DNA from: JADKCL01 sp031415375
GTDB taxonomy: Bacteria > Bacteroidota > Bacteroidia > J057 > JADKCL01
NCBI GenBank assembly: GCA_031415375.1
Contig: JANORP010000263.1
Span: 16,111 to 80,110 of the forward strand
Length of the DNA stretch: 64,000 nt
Direction: 5' to 3'
A program made the position numbers and the translations under genes. The notes under the pieces are model-generated. The model saw only the letters and a program-made list of their open reading frames with translations, made no database searches and had not been told where the DNA came from. Of this stretch, positions 1 to 8,616 are shown one piece after another; the stretch's first letter is position 1, and the number at the start of each line of letters is the position of its first letter.

Positions 1-1913
1 ACCATTTGTGTGCCCACGAGGATGTCGATCTCGTGCTTTTCCAAGCTGCGGATGATCTTCAAAAATGCCGTGCGTGAGCGCGTGGTGTCATGGTCCATAC
101 GGGCAATTCTTGCCTCTGGAAAATGCGTTTTGATCTCTTCCTCAATCTTCTCGGTGCCGATGCCGATTTGTTTGATCTCGTAGCTCGCGCATTTCTCGCA
201 TTTGTTGTATTGATGGTCGATGTAGCCGCAATAGTGGCAGCGCAACTCTTTTTTGCCTTTGTGAAATGTGAGCGTAATATCACAGTTGATGCAATGCGGC
301 ACATGCCCGCAATTTTGACAATGGATCCATGGCACGAATCCGCGCCGGTTTTGGAAGAGGATGACTTGCTCACGCTTTTCCAGCGCCTGTGCAATGCCGA
401 GGAGCAAAATCTTGGAAAAGTGCCCGTCCATGCTCTTTTGCTTGGTTTGCGCACGCAAATCCACGATTTGGATGATCGGCAACTCTGCTTGCACGGCCCG
501 GTGCTTGAGTTCGACCAGCGTAAATTTCCCCTGGCGTGCATTGTGATAGGTCTCGAAGCTCGGCGTAGCTGACCCCAGCAAAACCCTCAACTTCAGCAAT
601 TTGGCCGCAAAAATGGCGACGTCGCGCGCATTGTAGCGGGGATTGGGTTCTGCCTGCTTGAAGCTGTGGTCATGCTCCTCGTCGATCACGATGAGGCCAA
701 GCTTTTTGAAGGGCAAAAAGATTGCAGAGCGCACGCCGATCACGATTTTGTATTCGCCCATCACCACCTTTTGCCAGATCTCCACGCGCTCATTGTCGCT
801 GAAACGGCTGTGATAAACGCCGACCACCTCACCAAACTCGCTTTTGACCTTGTCGATGATTTGCTGCGTGAGCGCAATCTCCGGCAAGAGGTAGAGCACC
901 TCTTCCTCACGGGCCAAGGCGTCCTTGATGAGCTCGATGTACAGGTGGGTCTTGCCGCTGCCTGTGATGCCATGCAACAAGACAGGCTTGTCGGGATTTT
1001 CCTCAAAGGACTTCCGAATCGTCACCAAACCAGCAAGCTGCTCGTCTGTGAACGTGATGTCTTTGCTTTTGTCGTTGTAGGCGATGGCCGACAAGCGCTC
1101 CTCGGGCACGTCAAATTCCCGCAAGATGCCTTTTTCGACCAAGGCTGCAATGGGGCCATCTGCGCCTTTGACCCGTTTTTTCAGATCGGCAGCGGCCATC
1201 GGCTTTTTCTGAAAATACTCTGCGACGACCAGCATGAGCACCTCCTCCTGCTTGGGCGCATTCTTGAAGCTGTTGAAGGCTGCGTTGAGCATGGCCTCGT
1301 CGCGGTACATGGGTGACAACTCCAGGAAACGCACCATCCTGGGCTGGTAACCTTGCTTGAGGCGATGCACCAACCGCAGCAGGCCACGGTTTTCCAAGTT
1401 GCGCAGCCTTGGCAATGGACCTTGCAACTCCATGATTTGGCCAGCCTCGTCCAGGTTCAGGCGTCGTCTAGACTCCAGTTGCCGCATGAGGTCATAGTCT
1501 TTGCTCCCCAAGTCGAGATCTTCCCAGTTGTCGATGCCGCCCCACTCGGCGACCATCTCGCTCTCCAGTTTGAGGCCAGCCGGCAAGGCTGCTTTGTGGA
1601 CTTCGCCTTCGGTACAAAAATAGTAGTGGGCGATCCAGGCATAGAGGTCGAGCTGTCCCGGCTGCAAGACAGGCTTGTCGTCGGGGAACTTATCGACATA
1701 CTTCAATCCCTTGAGCATCTCGTGCGTGATCCCTTCGCTCGCTTGATCGGCATTGCGCACGCGTCTGATCACGCCTGTATAGATCTTGTTTTTCCCAAAA
1801 GGCACCACGACGCGCATGCCCACGATGGCCAGATCGATGGCGTCGGGCGGCACACGGTATTCAAAATTGCTTCTGACGGGGACGGGCAATATCACTTCTA
1901 CGACCAAATTCAT
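1..1913 (-). CDS. priA: Primosomal protein N' (replication restart helicase PriA), 3' end off the window
   Basis: PriA is the DEAD-like 3'-5' helicase that reloads the replisome at stalled forks. Reading leftwards from the ATG at 1911-1913, the frame is open to base 1, so about 637 residues are visible and the C-terminus is missing. Visible motifs in order are an N-terminal DNA-binding region, a Walker A GITGSGKT, a DEEH box in the stretch LIVIDEEHDHSF, the GSATPS motif III, and paired zinc-binding cysteines (CQNCGHMPHCINC, then CHYCGY and CEKC) inserted in the helicase core as in PriA. The start overlaps the stop of the upstream peptide-binding lipoprotein in an ATGA arrangement (1910-1913), so the two are probably translationally coupled. 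Identification is secure. Confidence 0.97.
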   Translation of the reverse strand, partial: MNLVVEVILPVPVRSNFEYRVPPDAIDLAIVGMRVVVPFGKNKIYTGVIRRVRNADQASEGITHEMLKGLKYVDKFPDDKPVLQPGQLDLYAWIAHYYFCTEGEVHKAALPAGLKLESEMVAEWGGIDNWEDLDLGSKDYDLMRQLESRRRLNLDEAGQIMELQGPLPRLRNLENRGLLRLVHRLKQGYQPRMVRFLELSPMYRDEAMLNAAFNSFKNAPKQEEVLMLVVAEYFQKKPMAAADLKKRVKGADGPIAALVEKGILREFDVPEERLSAIAYNDKSKDITFTDEQLAGLVTIRKSFEENPDKPVLLHGITGSGKTHLYIELIKDALAREEEVLYLLPEIALTQQIIDKVKSEFGEVVGVYHSRFSDNERVEIWQKVVMGEYKIVIGVRSAIFLPFKKLGLIVIDEEHDHSFKQAEPNPRYNARDVAIFAAKLLKLRVLLGSATPSFETYHNARQGKFTLVELKHRAVQAELPIIQIVDLRAQTKQKSMDGHFSKILLLGIAQALEKREQVILFQNRRGFVPWIHCQNCGHVPHCINCDITLTFHKGKKELRCHYCGYIDHQYNKCEKCASYEIKQIGIGTEKIEEEIKTHFPEARIARMDHDTTRSRTAFLKIIRSLEKHEIDILVGTQM

Positions 1914-3571
1914 GAGGCTTTGCGCACGCGTTTGAGGTAGAGCATATTGGTGGCGTTGGTGCTGAGGCCCGTGACCTGCGGGGAGACGAGGCGCACGATG
2001 CGGTCGTAATACAGCAAGACGACTGGCGCATCGGCCAATACCATGCGCTCCATCGCTTGGTAATAGGCAAATCGGGTGGAATCGCGCGGCTCGGCTTGCG
2101 CCAATGTGAAGAGGCTATCGTAGCTGCTGTTGCGGTAGCGCATGCGGTTGGGGCCATTGGGTGGAATCTGGGCACTGCTGAAGAGGCCAAGGTAATTTTC
2201 GCCGTCGGGATAATCTGCGATCCAGCCCGCCCGCCAAAGATTGATCTCGCCTTTGGTGGCACGCTCGCGCAATGCGGGACCGTCCATATTGTCGATCGTC
2301 ACGCTCAGCCCGATGCGTTCCCAACTTTTTTGTACAAATTCCATCGCGCCTTGATAGGCGGGTACGGAATTGAGCGCCATCACAGGAATGCCCCGCCCAC
2401 CAGGAAAGCCGGCCTCTGCGAGCAATGCAGATGCCTTGTCGGGATCAAAACCATAGCCGACGACCGACGCAGCATCAAACCCAGGCATGCCCGATGGCAC
2501 GATGCCCGCTGTCGCCGGGTAGCCATTGCCATTCAACACATAATCGACCAGCGCCTGCCGATCGATGGCATAGTTGAGCGCCTGTCGCACCCGCTTGTCC
2601 GCCAATGGATGCCCATGGGCGACGGGCAAGGTCGTATCCACCAAAATCCCGATGAATTCTGTATTGAGTTGTGGCGCCATCTGGAAATGAAAGCGCTTGA
2701 GATAGGCCTCACGTACTTGACTACGGCCATCAAAGACCTCGTCTTTGGTCGCCTTGTCGATGCCATTCACAAAGTCGAGCCGTCCCTGGCACAGCTCTAC
2801 AAACTCAGAAAGCCGCTCTCGGATGAAGCGTACCTGCACGGCATCCACATAAGGTAGCCGCTGCCCCCCCTCCCACTCCCAATAGGCTGGATTTCGCAGC
2901 AAGATCAGACTCACATTTTCATTCCAACTCTTGAAGCGAAAGGGCCCCGTGCCGATTGGGTGGCTCCGAAAGTCCTTGCCATAGTGCGCCACGACCTCAT
3001 GGGGCACTACCGAGCCGTATGCCATCGCCAAAAGGTTGGGAAACGGGGCAAATGGCCGCTCCAGGTGAATGATGAAGGTGCTATCATTGGGCGCGACAAA
3101 GCCTGCGATGTGATCGGCCTTGCCCTCACGATAGGCCTCGATGCCTGCGACCTTGCCATTGAAAATCCAGAACCCCTTGGCGGCGACTGCGGGGTCGCAG
3201 ATGCGGGTGAAGCTGTAAACGATGTCGGCGGCCACCATGCGGCGTGTACTATCGGGGCCAAACAGTGGACTTTTGTGAAACCAGACATCCTGCCGCAGGT
3301 GAAAAGTATAGGTCGCTCCACTGTCAGCCACCGACCAATCACGGCATAGCGCAGGCCGCAGGCTCAGGGTGGAGTCAAATTCCAGCAAGCCATTGAAGAT
3401 CTGCCCACACATCCAGCCTGCACTTTGGTCGCTGGCGTAGGCTGGGTCTAGGGTGCTGAGGCCCGCGAAGAGGTTCATTCTGAAAACACTGCGATTTTCA
3501 AGAGGTTCCGTCTGTTTTCCACACGATACCAACAGCACAAGTGTGAATAAGAAGGCCAACAATTCTTGCAT
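1910..3571 (-). CDS. Peptide/nickel ABC-type substrate-binding lipoprotein (SBP family 5)
   Basis: This 553-residue protein is a family 5 solute-binding protein (OppA/DppA type) that would deliver oligopeptides or similar ligands to an ABC importer. The chosen ATG at 3571 gives a short hydrophobic signal ending in a lipobox (LVSC), so it should be lipid-anchored; the frame continues upstream without a better signal. Family-typical stretches include LFAGLSTLDPAYASDQSA near the N-terminus, PIGTGPFRFKSW mid-protein, KRVRQALNYAIDRQALVDYV, and the C-terminal GWIADYPDGENYL. No permease or ATPase genes are adjacent, so the transporter partner is unknown. It shares a 4-bp ATGA overlap with priA, a pairing with no obvious functional logic. 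Confidence 0.93.
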   Translation of the reverse strand: MQELLAFLFTLVLLVSCGKQTEPLENRSVFRMNLFAGLSTLDPAYASDQSAGWMCGQIFNGLLEFDSTLSLRPALCRDWSVADSGATYTFHLRQDVWFHKSPLFGPDSTRRMVAADIVYSFTRICDPAVAAKGFWIFNGKVAGIEAYREGKADHIAGFVAPNDSTFIIHLERPFAPFPNLLAMAYGSVVPHEVVAHYGKDFRSHPIGTGPFRFKSWNENVSLILLRNPAYWEWEGGQRLPYVDAVQVRFIRERLSEFVELCQGRLDFVNGIDKATKDEVFDGRSQVREAYLKRFHFQMAPQLNTEFIGILVDTTLPVAHGHPLADKRVRQALNYAIDRQALVDYVLNGNGYPATAGIVPSGMPGFDAASVVGYGFDPDKASALLAEAGFPGGRGIPVMALNSVPAYQGAMEFVQKSWERIGLSVTIDNMDGPALRERATKGEINLWRAGWIADYPDGENYLGLFSSAQIPPNGPNRMRYRNSSYDSLFTLAQAEPRDSTRFAYYQAMERMVLADAPVVLLYYDRIVRLVSPQVTGLSTNATNMLYLKRVRKAS

Positions 3572-3590
3572 TGGTAGCACTCTTCTTTCG

Positions 3591-3598
3591 TAACTTTG
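3591..3598 (+). promoter_or_regulatory. Candidate Bacteroidota -7 box (TAACTTTG) for parA
   Basis: TAACTTTG matches the phylum -7 consensus TAnnTTTG and faces parA, about 105 bases before its start. No TTTG lies at the ideal 19-21 bases upstream; the nearest is TTGG at 3571, 16 bases away. A second match, TAATTTTG on the minus strand at 3649-3656, could serve the divergent lipoprotein/priA operon. Confidence 0.4.
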
Positions 3599-3703
3599 CC
3601 TTTTGAATTTTAGCATCCGATAAGGTCAGCGGGGATTACTGAATCGGCCAAAATTATTGAAAAATTAGGTTCCCCTGCAACCAATCGGAAAGGAATACTG
3701 CGG

Positions 3704-4513
3704 ATGACGAAGATAATCTCAATTGCGAATCAAAAAGGTGGAGTCGGCAAGACGACCACGGCGATCAACTTGGCAGCCAGCTTGGCAGCCTTGGAGTTCA
3801 AAACACTCATGATCGACACCGATCCACAGGCCAATGCGACCAGTGGACTCGGTTTTGATCCACGCAACACCAAAAAAGGGATGTATGAGGCGATGATCAG
3901 CGATGAGATCCAAGCCAAGGATACCATCCTCACCACCGATTTCCCCAACCTTGACTTGATCCCCTCCAACATCGATCTGGTCGGTGCTGAGATCGAGATG
4001 ATCAATCTGCCCAACCGTGAGCGCAAGATGCGGCGCATCTTGGAGCCCCTGCGCGGCCTCTATGACTTCATCTTGATCGACTGCTCGCCCTCGCTCGGCC
4101 TCATCACCGTCAATGCCCTCACGGCATCTGACTCCGTGATCGTGCCTGTGCAATGCGAGTATTTCGCATTGGAGGGGCTTGGCAAGTTGCTCAATACCAT
4201 CAAGATCGTGCAGCAGCGCCTCAACCCCGAGCTCGAGATCGAGGGTATCCTGCTCACCATGTATGACTCGCGCCTGCGCCTGAGCAATCAGGTGGTGGAC
4301 GAAGTCAAGACACACTTTCACGAGATCGTCTTTGACACGATCATCACCCGCAACATCCGTCTGAGTGAGGCACCGAGCTTTGGATTGCCAGCCTTGATGT
4401 TTGATGCAGAAAGCAAAGGCTCGATCAACTATATGAATCTGGCCCGCGAGATTTTGCAAAAAAACGGACTGACCCTCACTCAACTCAAAGACGGTCAGCA
4501 CTCCAACAATTGA
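3704..4513 (+). CDS. parA: Chromosome partitioning ATPase ParA/Soj
   Basis: The 269-residue protein is a deviant-Walker P-loop ATPase that binds DNA non-specifically and moves ParB-parS complexes during chromosome segregation. The N-terminus carries the signature KGGVGKTTTA at residues 11-20, with both the deviant lysine and the catalytic lysine. It is followed by DTDPQANAT (Walker A') and the Walker B region FILIDCSPSLG. The length fits the chromosomal Soj-like group that lacks an N-terminal regulatory domain. parB follows after 24 bases, so the two form the usual parAB operon. No ParA-type HTH is present, which fits the chromosomal rather than the plasmid P1 type. Confidence 0.97.
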   Translation: MTKIISIANQKGGVGKTTTAINLAASLAALEFKTLMIDTDPQANATSGLGFDPRNTKKGMYEAMISDEIQAKDTILTTDFPNLDLIPSNIDLVGAEIEMINLPNRERKMRRILEPLRGLYDFILIDCSPSLGLITVNALTASDSVIVPVQCEYFALEGLGKLLNTIKIVQQRLNPELEIEGILLTMYDSRLRLSNQVVDEVKTHFHEIVFDTIITRNIRLSEAPSFGLPALMFDAESKGSINYMNLAREILQKNGLTLTQLKDGQHSNN

Positions 4514-4537
4514 GGCATCCTATTTCTGAAATGATTC

Positions 4538-5443
4538 ATGACTGATCCGAAAAATAAACGGCGCAATGCGCTTGGTCGCGGCCTGAGCGCACTGCTCTCT
4601 GACTCAGAGAACACTGTCATCGACAATCCTAGCGGATCGCAAAGCGAATCTGTCGGTCAAGTAAGCGAGGTCGCCATTGACCGTGTCGAGACCAACCCCT
4701 ATCAGCCACGTACCCATTTTGATTTGGTGGCCTTGGAAGAATTGTCGCAATCCATTCAAGCACAAGGCATCATACAGCCGATCACCGTGCGCAAGATGGG
4801 TGGCGGCACGTTTCAACTCATTTCGGGAGAGCGTCGTCTCCAGGCGAGCAAGATGGCAGGTCTCAAAGTTGTGCCTGCGTATGTGCGCACCGCCGACGAC
4901 GAGCAAATGCTCGAGATGGCCCTGATCGAAAACATTCAGCGCCAAGACCTCAACCCGATGGAGATCGCACTAGCCTATCAGCGGTTGGTCGATGAGCTGA
5001 GCTTGCGCCTTGAGGACCTCGGGGACAAAGTCGGCAAGAAAAGAGCCACGGTCAACAACTACTTGAGGCTGCTCAAGCTGCCTCCTGAGATTCAAATCGG
5101 CCTCAAGGAAGCCAAACTGAGCATGGGCCACGCCCGTGCACTCATCAACATTGAAAATGTTGATGACCAATTGGCTGTCTATCGGGCCATATTGGAAGGC
5201 GATCTGAGCGTGCGCAAAGTCGAGGAAATGGTACGGGCACTCGCCGAACGATCCAATAAGAACCCTAGCACCAAGTCCCCAAATGCCAAGGACATCCATG
5301 TCCAGAAACTCGAGCGCAAGCTGGAAGATAAATTTGGCAGCAGGGTTATCATCTCGCAAAACGGGCAAGGCAAAGGCGAACTCAAGATCGGCTTTGAATC
5401 CACAGAAGATTTGAATCGTATCCTTGAAATCTTAGAGCCTTGA
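4538..5443 (+). CDS. parB: Chromosome partitioning protein ParB/Spo0J
   Basis: ParB is the CTP-dependent DNA clamp that loads at parS sites and spreads to form the partition complex. The 301-residue protein begins with the typical basic leader RRNALGRGLSALLSD, which stimulates ParA. The ParB/Srx core follows, with NPYQPRTHFD, GERRLQASKMAG (CTP-binding box) and the box with ENIQRQDLNPMEIA, then the HTH (KVGKKRATVNNYLRLLKLP; GHARALINI) and a C-terminal dimerisation segment. It sits directly after parA. The only parS-like palindrome I found in the window is a 13/16 match at 50595-50610; a good site probably lies outside. Confidence 0.97.
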   Translation: MTDPKNKRRNALGRGLSALLSDSENTVIDNPSGSQSESVGQVSEVAIDRVETNPYQPRTHFDLVALEELSQSIQAQGIIQPITVRKMGGGTFQLISGERRLQASKMAGLKVVPAYVRTADDEQMLEMALIENIQRQDLNPMEIALAYQRLVDELSLRLEDLGDKVGKKRATVNNYLRLLKLPPEIQIGLKEAKLSMGHARALINIENVDDQLAVYRAILEGDLSVRKVEEMVRALAERSNKNPSTKSPNAKDIHVQKLERKLEDKFGSRVIISQNGQGKGELKIGFESTEDLNRILEILEP

Positions 5444-5460
5444 AAATCAATCCTCCAAGG

Positions 5461-6267
5461 ATGCACGCTCCATTCATATCTCAGCAATTCACTAACAGCC
5501 TCCTGCCCTTGCGGCAAATAGCGCTGCGGTTTTGCATCATGATTGCTTGTGGTATGATCATAGGGAATCATCTACAAGCACAGGTGATTCCCAACGATAC
5601 TTTGGCCGTACCAGACTCGCTACCTGTCGGCAAAAATGCTGTGAAAGGGTCGATGCCCAGTGGAGACAACGCGACTGGGCAAATCTCCAACGATGGCACC
5701 GCAATCGCGGCAGCACCGGCAGACGGCGACACGACCAAGGTCGCTCCCAAACCCGCGAAGGGTTCCCATGCCTTTCAGCTGCACCTGTCTCCCAAAAAAG
5801 ACTTCTACGACCCCAAAGTGGCTGTGCGCCGCAGTGCGATCTTGCCTGGCTGGGGACAAGTTTATAACAATCGTCTCTGGAAAGTACCGATCGTTTATGG
5901 CGGATTTACCCTTTTTGTCTCCTTTATCATTGGCAACAACCAAGGCTATCGGGCGTATGACGCTGGCGTGAAATGCAAAGGCGACACCAATTGTATTGAT
6001 GGCAACAACGATCCCTTTCCTGGCCTCACGATCGACAACGTGATCAGTGTGCGGGAAGACTATCGCCGTTTTCGCGACTTGAGCGCCATCATGTGCGGCC
6101 TCTGGTACATGCTCAATCTCGTGGATGCCTACGTGGATGCACACCTGCGCGGGTTCAACGTGAGCGACGACCTCACCCTCAACGTGAACCCCAAAGTCGG
6201 CTTTGATCCTTTTGGGCGCAAAAGCATGTTTGTGGGCGCCTCCCTCACCTTCAATTTGCGACGATGA
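5461..6267 (+). CDS. DUF5683 family envelope protein
   Basis: About 268 residues. DUF5683 proteins are Bacteroidota-specific, of unknown function, and routinely sit between parB and dapB, as here. The hallmark ILPGWGQVYNNRLWKVPIVYGG is seen mid-protein, followed by a hydrophobic segment (FTLFVSFIIGN) and a second hydrophobic stretch (IMCGLWYMLNLVDAYVDAHL). The N-terminus has a signal-like hydrophobic run ending HLQAQ, then a low-complexity Pro/Ala/Asp linker. The frame can also start at a TTG at 5440 that overlaps the parB stop; I prefer the ATG at 5461, which follows AAGG. The stop overlaps the dapB start (ATGA, 6264-6267). Confidence 0.88.
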   Translation: MHAPFISQQFTNSLLPLRQIALRFCIMIACGMIIGNHLQAQVIPNDTLAVPDSLPVGKNAVKGSMPSGDNATGQISNDGTAIAAAPADGDTTKVAPKPAKGSHAFQLHLSPKKDFYDPKVAVRRSAILPGWGQVYNNRLWKVPIVYGGFTLFVSFIIGNNQGYRAYDAGVKCKGDTNCIDGNNDPFPGLTIDNVISVREDYRRFRDLSAIMCGLWYMLNLVDAYVDAHLRGFNVSDDLTLNVNPKVGFDPFGRKSMFVGASLTFNLRR

Positions 6268-6998
6268 GCCTGAGGATAGCATTGGTGGGATATGGCAAGA
6301 TGGGCCAAGCCGTTGAGGCCGAGGCGATCGCGCGGGGCCACGAGATCTGCCTCAAAATCGGCTCAGCAACCTTGCAGCTTGCCGACACGCTCACACCTGA
6401 GAACTGTGATTGCATCATCGAATTCACCAACCCTGAAAGTGCCATCGCAAATTTTGGCAAGCTCACGGCGACGGGCATACCTGTCGTGACAGGCACCACA
6501 GGCTGGCTTGCAAACTTGGAGCCCTTGCGGCAATCGATTGCCGCAAACCACGGCACCTTCTTATATAGTAGCAACTTCTCGATCGGCGTCAATATCTTGT
6601 TCCAGCTCAACAAGATGCTGGCCAAAATGATGAATGGCTATCCCGACTATGATTGTTTTATCGAGGAGGCCCACCATCGCCACAAAAAAGATGCACCTTC
6701 CGGTACAGCGATCAGCCTTGCCCAGCAAATGCTAGATGGACTCGACCGCAAGACCAGCGTGGCCCATGCCGATTTGCGCGATCGCCCACCTGGCCCTGAG
6801 GAATTGTCGGTCGCCTACACACGCGCAGGCGAGATTGTGGGCGCGCACAGCGTGAGCTATATCTCAGATATCGACCAAGTGACCATTTCTCACCAAGCTT
6901 TCAACCGTCGGGGATTTGCGCTCGGCGCTGTCATCGCAGCAGAGTGGATCCAAGGCAAACAAGGATTCCACGAATTTTCTGAGGTGTTCCAAGGCTAA
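6264..6998 (+). CDS. dapB: 4-hydroxy-tetrahydrodipicolinate reductase
   Basis: DapB makes tetrahydrodipicolinate with NAD(P)H in the lysine/diaminopimelate pathway and so feeds peptidoglycan synthesis. The 244-residue length is normal. Visible features are the N-terminal Rossmann glycine motif GYGKMG (residues 9-14), EFTNPESAIANF, VVTGTTGW, and the catalytic/substrate-binding segment EEAHHRHKKDAPSGTA with the histidine pair and lysine. The C-terminal VTISHQAFNRRGFALGA is typical of the family. The start overlaps the DUF5683 stop, so translation is probably coupled. Confidence 0.97.
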   Translation: MSLRIALVGYGKMGQAVEAEAIARGHEICLKIGSATLQLADTLTPENCDCIIEFTNPESAIANFGKLTATGIPVVTGTTGWLANLEPLRQSIAANHGTFLYSSNFSIGVNILFQLNKMLAKMMNGYPDYDCFIEEAHHRHKKDAPSGTAISLAQQMLDGLDRKTSVAHADLRDRPPGPEELSVAYTRAGEIVGAHSVSYISDIDQVTISHQAFNRRGFALGAVIAAEWIQGKQGFHEFSEVFQG

Positions 6999-7050
6999 CA
7001 ATTCCGTTTTCGATACTGTATTGCTAAGATAGATTGACTATCTTGGAACT

Positions 7051-8430
7051 GTGAATGAGTCACGATTGACACGAATAGATCGGCGAGCCCTCAATGAGCG
7101 CCGCACTTGGCGACAAGCGAGGCGTGTCTGCCATGTACCAGAAAAGGGACTTTTCTTTGGATTGAGAGGCAACGTTTACAGTTGTTGCTTCAACAAATCC
7201 TACGTCTTGGGCACTTATCCGCAGCAATCTGTCCGTGAAATATGGCATGGCCAAAAGCTCAAGGCACAGCGCAAAGCCATCAAGAATTGTGACTTGTCGT
7301 TGGGATGTGGCGCTTGCTACGAGCTTATCAAGTCGCGCAATATCAACGCATTGCCCATCTTGAGCTATGATCGGTTTGCCCGGCGCAATGGCGGCTACCC
7401 TGCCAAGATGGATTTTGAGCTTTTCAATACCTGCAACCTGGAGTGCATCATGTGCCGTGGGGAATTTTCAAGCACCATTCGCAAAAACCGCGAAGGCTTA
7501 CCCCCGATCGAGTCACCCTACGACGATGCCTTTTTTGACCAGGTTGAGGAATTCATCCCCCACTTGCTCAACAGTCATTTTTTGGGCGGCGAGCCATTTC
7601 TGATACCGCAGTATGTCGATCTCTGGGAACGCATGGCGGCCATCAATCCCAAGATGTCGGTCTCGATCCAGACGAATTGCACGGTCTTGAACCAGCGAGT
7701 GCAGTCCCTTTTGGAACGCATGGATTTCCACATCAGCGTCTCGATCGATTCGATCGAGCCCGACAACTATGCTCTGATCCGCAAAAATGGGCAATTGGAG
7801 CGCGTCTTGGAAAATCTCAAGTATTTCCGAGACTATACGCGGCGGCGCGGCACCCTGCTCACGATGGCTTTTTGCCCGATGGTGCAAAACTGGCATGAGC
7901 TGCCCGCAGTCACCGACTTTTGCAACGCTTGGGAAATGCCGCTCATGTTCACCACCGTCGAATCACCGCCCCATTGCAGCCTCTCCCCGCTCCCATCGAC
8001 CAAGCTGGCAGAAATCGAGACCTTCCTCAAAAGCCATTTCCACCCCGAAAACACGCCCTTGCAACGTCAAAATCGGCAGAGTTACCAAGATCAGATCACG
8101 CAAATCGGGGTATGGCGCGAAGCCGCTGCCGCCCGAGAAAGGTCTGGATGGAGCAAACCTGCCGAGAATTTTGAGGAATTCATCGCACAAATCGAAGGCC
8201 TGCTGATCACCGAAAGCGGTCATTCGCCTGCCGAGGCCCAGCACATTGCACGCGATATCCAATCCAAACTTGAGTTTGTTTTGGACACCGCAGACGGTCA
8301 CGGGCAGCGCGCATCGGCCACTGCCAAATTGATCGCCACATCGCCGACATTGGTGATCAGGTCGGTGCCTAGCCTCCAAAAGGAAGAGCTGCTCTCACTT
8401 TTCAAGAGCTTTGTAATGCCGATTGAGTAG
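7051..8430 (+). CDS. Radical SAM protein with N-terminal SPASM/twitch-like cysteine region
   Basis: A 459-residue radical SAM enzyme starting at GTG 7051. The [4Fe-4S]-SAM motif CxxxCxxC is at C128, C132 and C135 (FNTCNLECIMC), followed by the GGEPF motif typical of the fold. Ahead of it, residues 27-89 hold six more cysteines (C27, C45, C46, C80, C86, C89) in a context (RGNVYSCCFNKSYVLGTY, then VREIWHG) that looks like a SPASM/twitch auxiliary cluster region, which normally lies after the SAM domain. The substrate is unknown and no small peptide precursor is evident next to it. It sits between dapB and lepB, which are usually adjacent in the phylum, and probably arrived later. The family call is firm; the permuted auxiliary domain is my reading. 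Confidence 0.88.
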   Translation: MNESRLTRIDRRALNERRTWRQARRVCHVPEKGLFFGLRGNVYSCCFNKSYVLGTYPQQSVREIWHGQKLKAQRKAIKNCDLSLGCGACYELIKSRNINALPILSYDRFARRNGGYPAKMDFELFNTCNLECIMCRGEFSSTIRKNREGLPPIESPYDDAFFDQVEEFIPHLLNSHFLGGEPFLIPQYVDLWERMAAINPKMSVSIQTNCTVLNQRVQSLLERMDFHISVSIDSIEPDNYALIRKNGQLERVLENLKYFRDYTRRRGTLLTMAFCPMVQNWHELPAVTDFCNAWEMPLMFTTVESPPHCSLSPLPSTKLAEIETFLKSHFHPENTPLQRQNRQSYQDQITQIGVWREAAAARERSGWSKPAENFEEFIAQIEGLLITESGHSPAEAQHIARDIQSKLEFVLDTADGHGQRASATAKLIATSPTLVIRSVPSLQKEELLSLFKSFVMPIE

Positions 8431-8616
8431 TACTCCCAACAGCTCAGCCTGCGCGATTCGCAGAAATGAAGAATTCCTTGCCTTCAAATCAAGCCATTTC
8501 TCGGAAAGCCTCGTAATACCCAAGGGTTTTTCTAAATTTGTCAATTGTCACGAAAGGAGTGGTCGGCTAGCAATGTAGAATTGTCTAGTCCAAAGGGCTG
8601 CAAAAAAAGAAAACGA
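8431..8616. promoter_or_regulatory. Gap before lepB with a -7 box candidate
   Basis: This 186-bp gap has no RNA gene that I can recognise. TAAATTTG at 8533-8540 fits the -7 consensus TAnnTTTG and would start transcription roughly 70 bases before the lepB ATG at 8617. There is no clear TTTG at the expected upstream position. Confidence 0.35.

Noticed and set aside
3719..4501. Long open frame of 260 codons opposite parA
   Set aside because: It is the complement of a well-conserved gene, and its product has no recognisable family; parA is certain.
5440..5460. TTG start of the DUF5683 gene overlapping the parB stop
   Set aside because: An ATG preceded by AAGG lies seven codons downstream; the added residues are not family-like.
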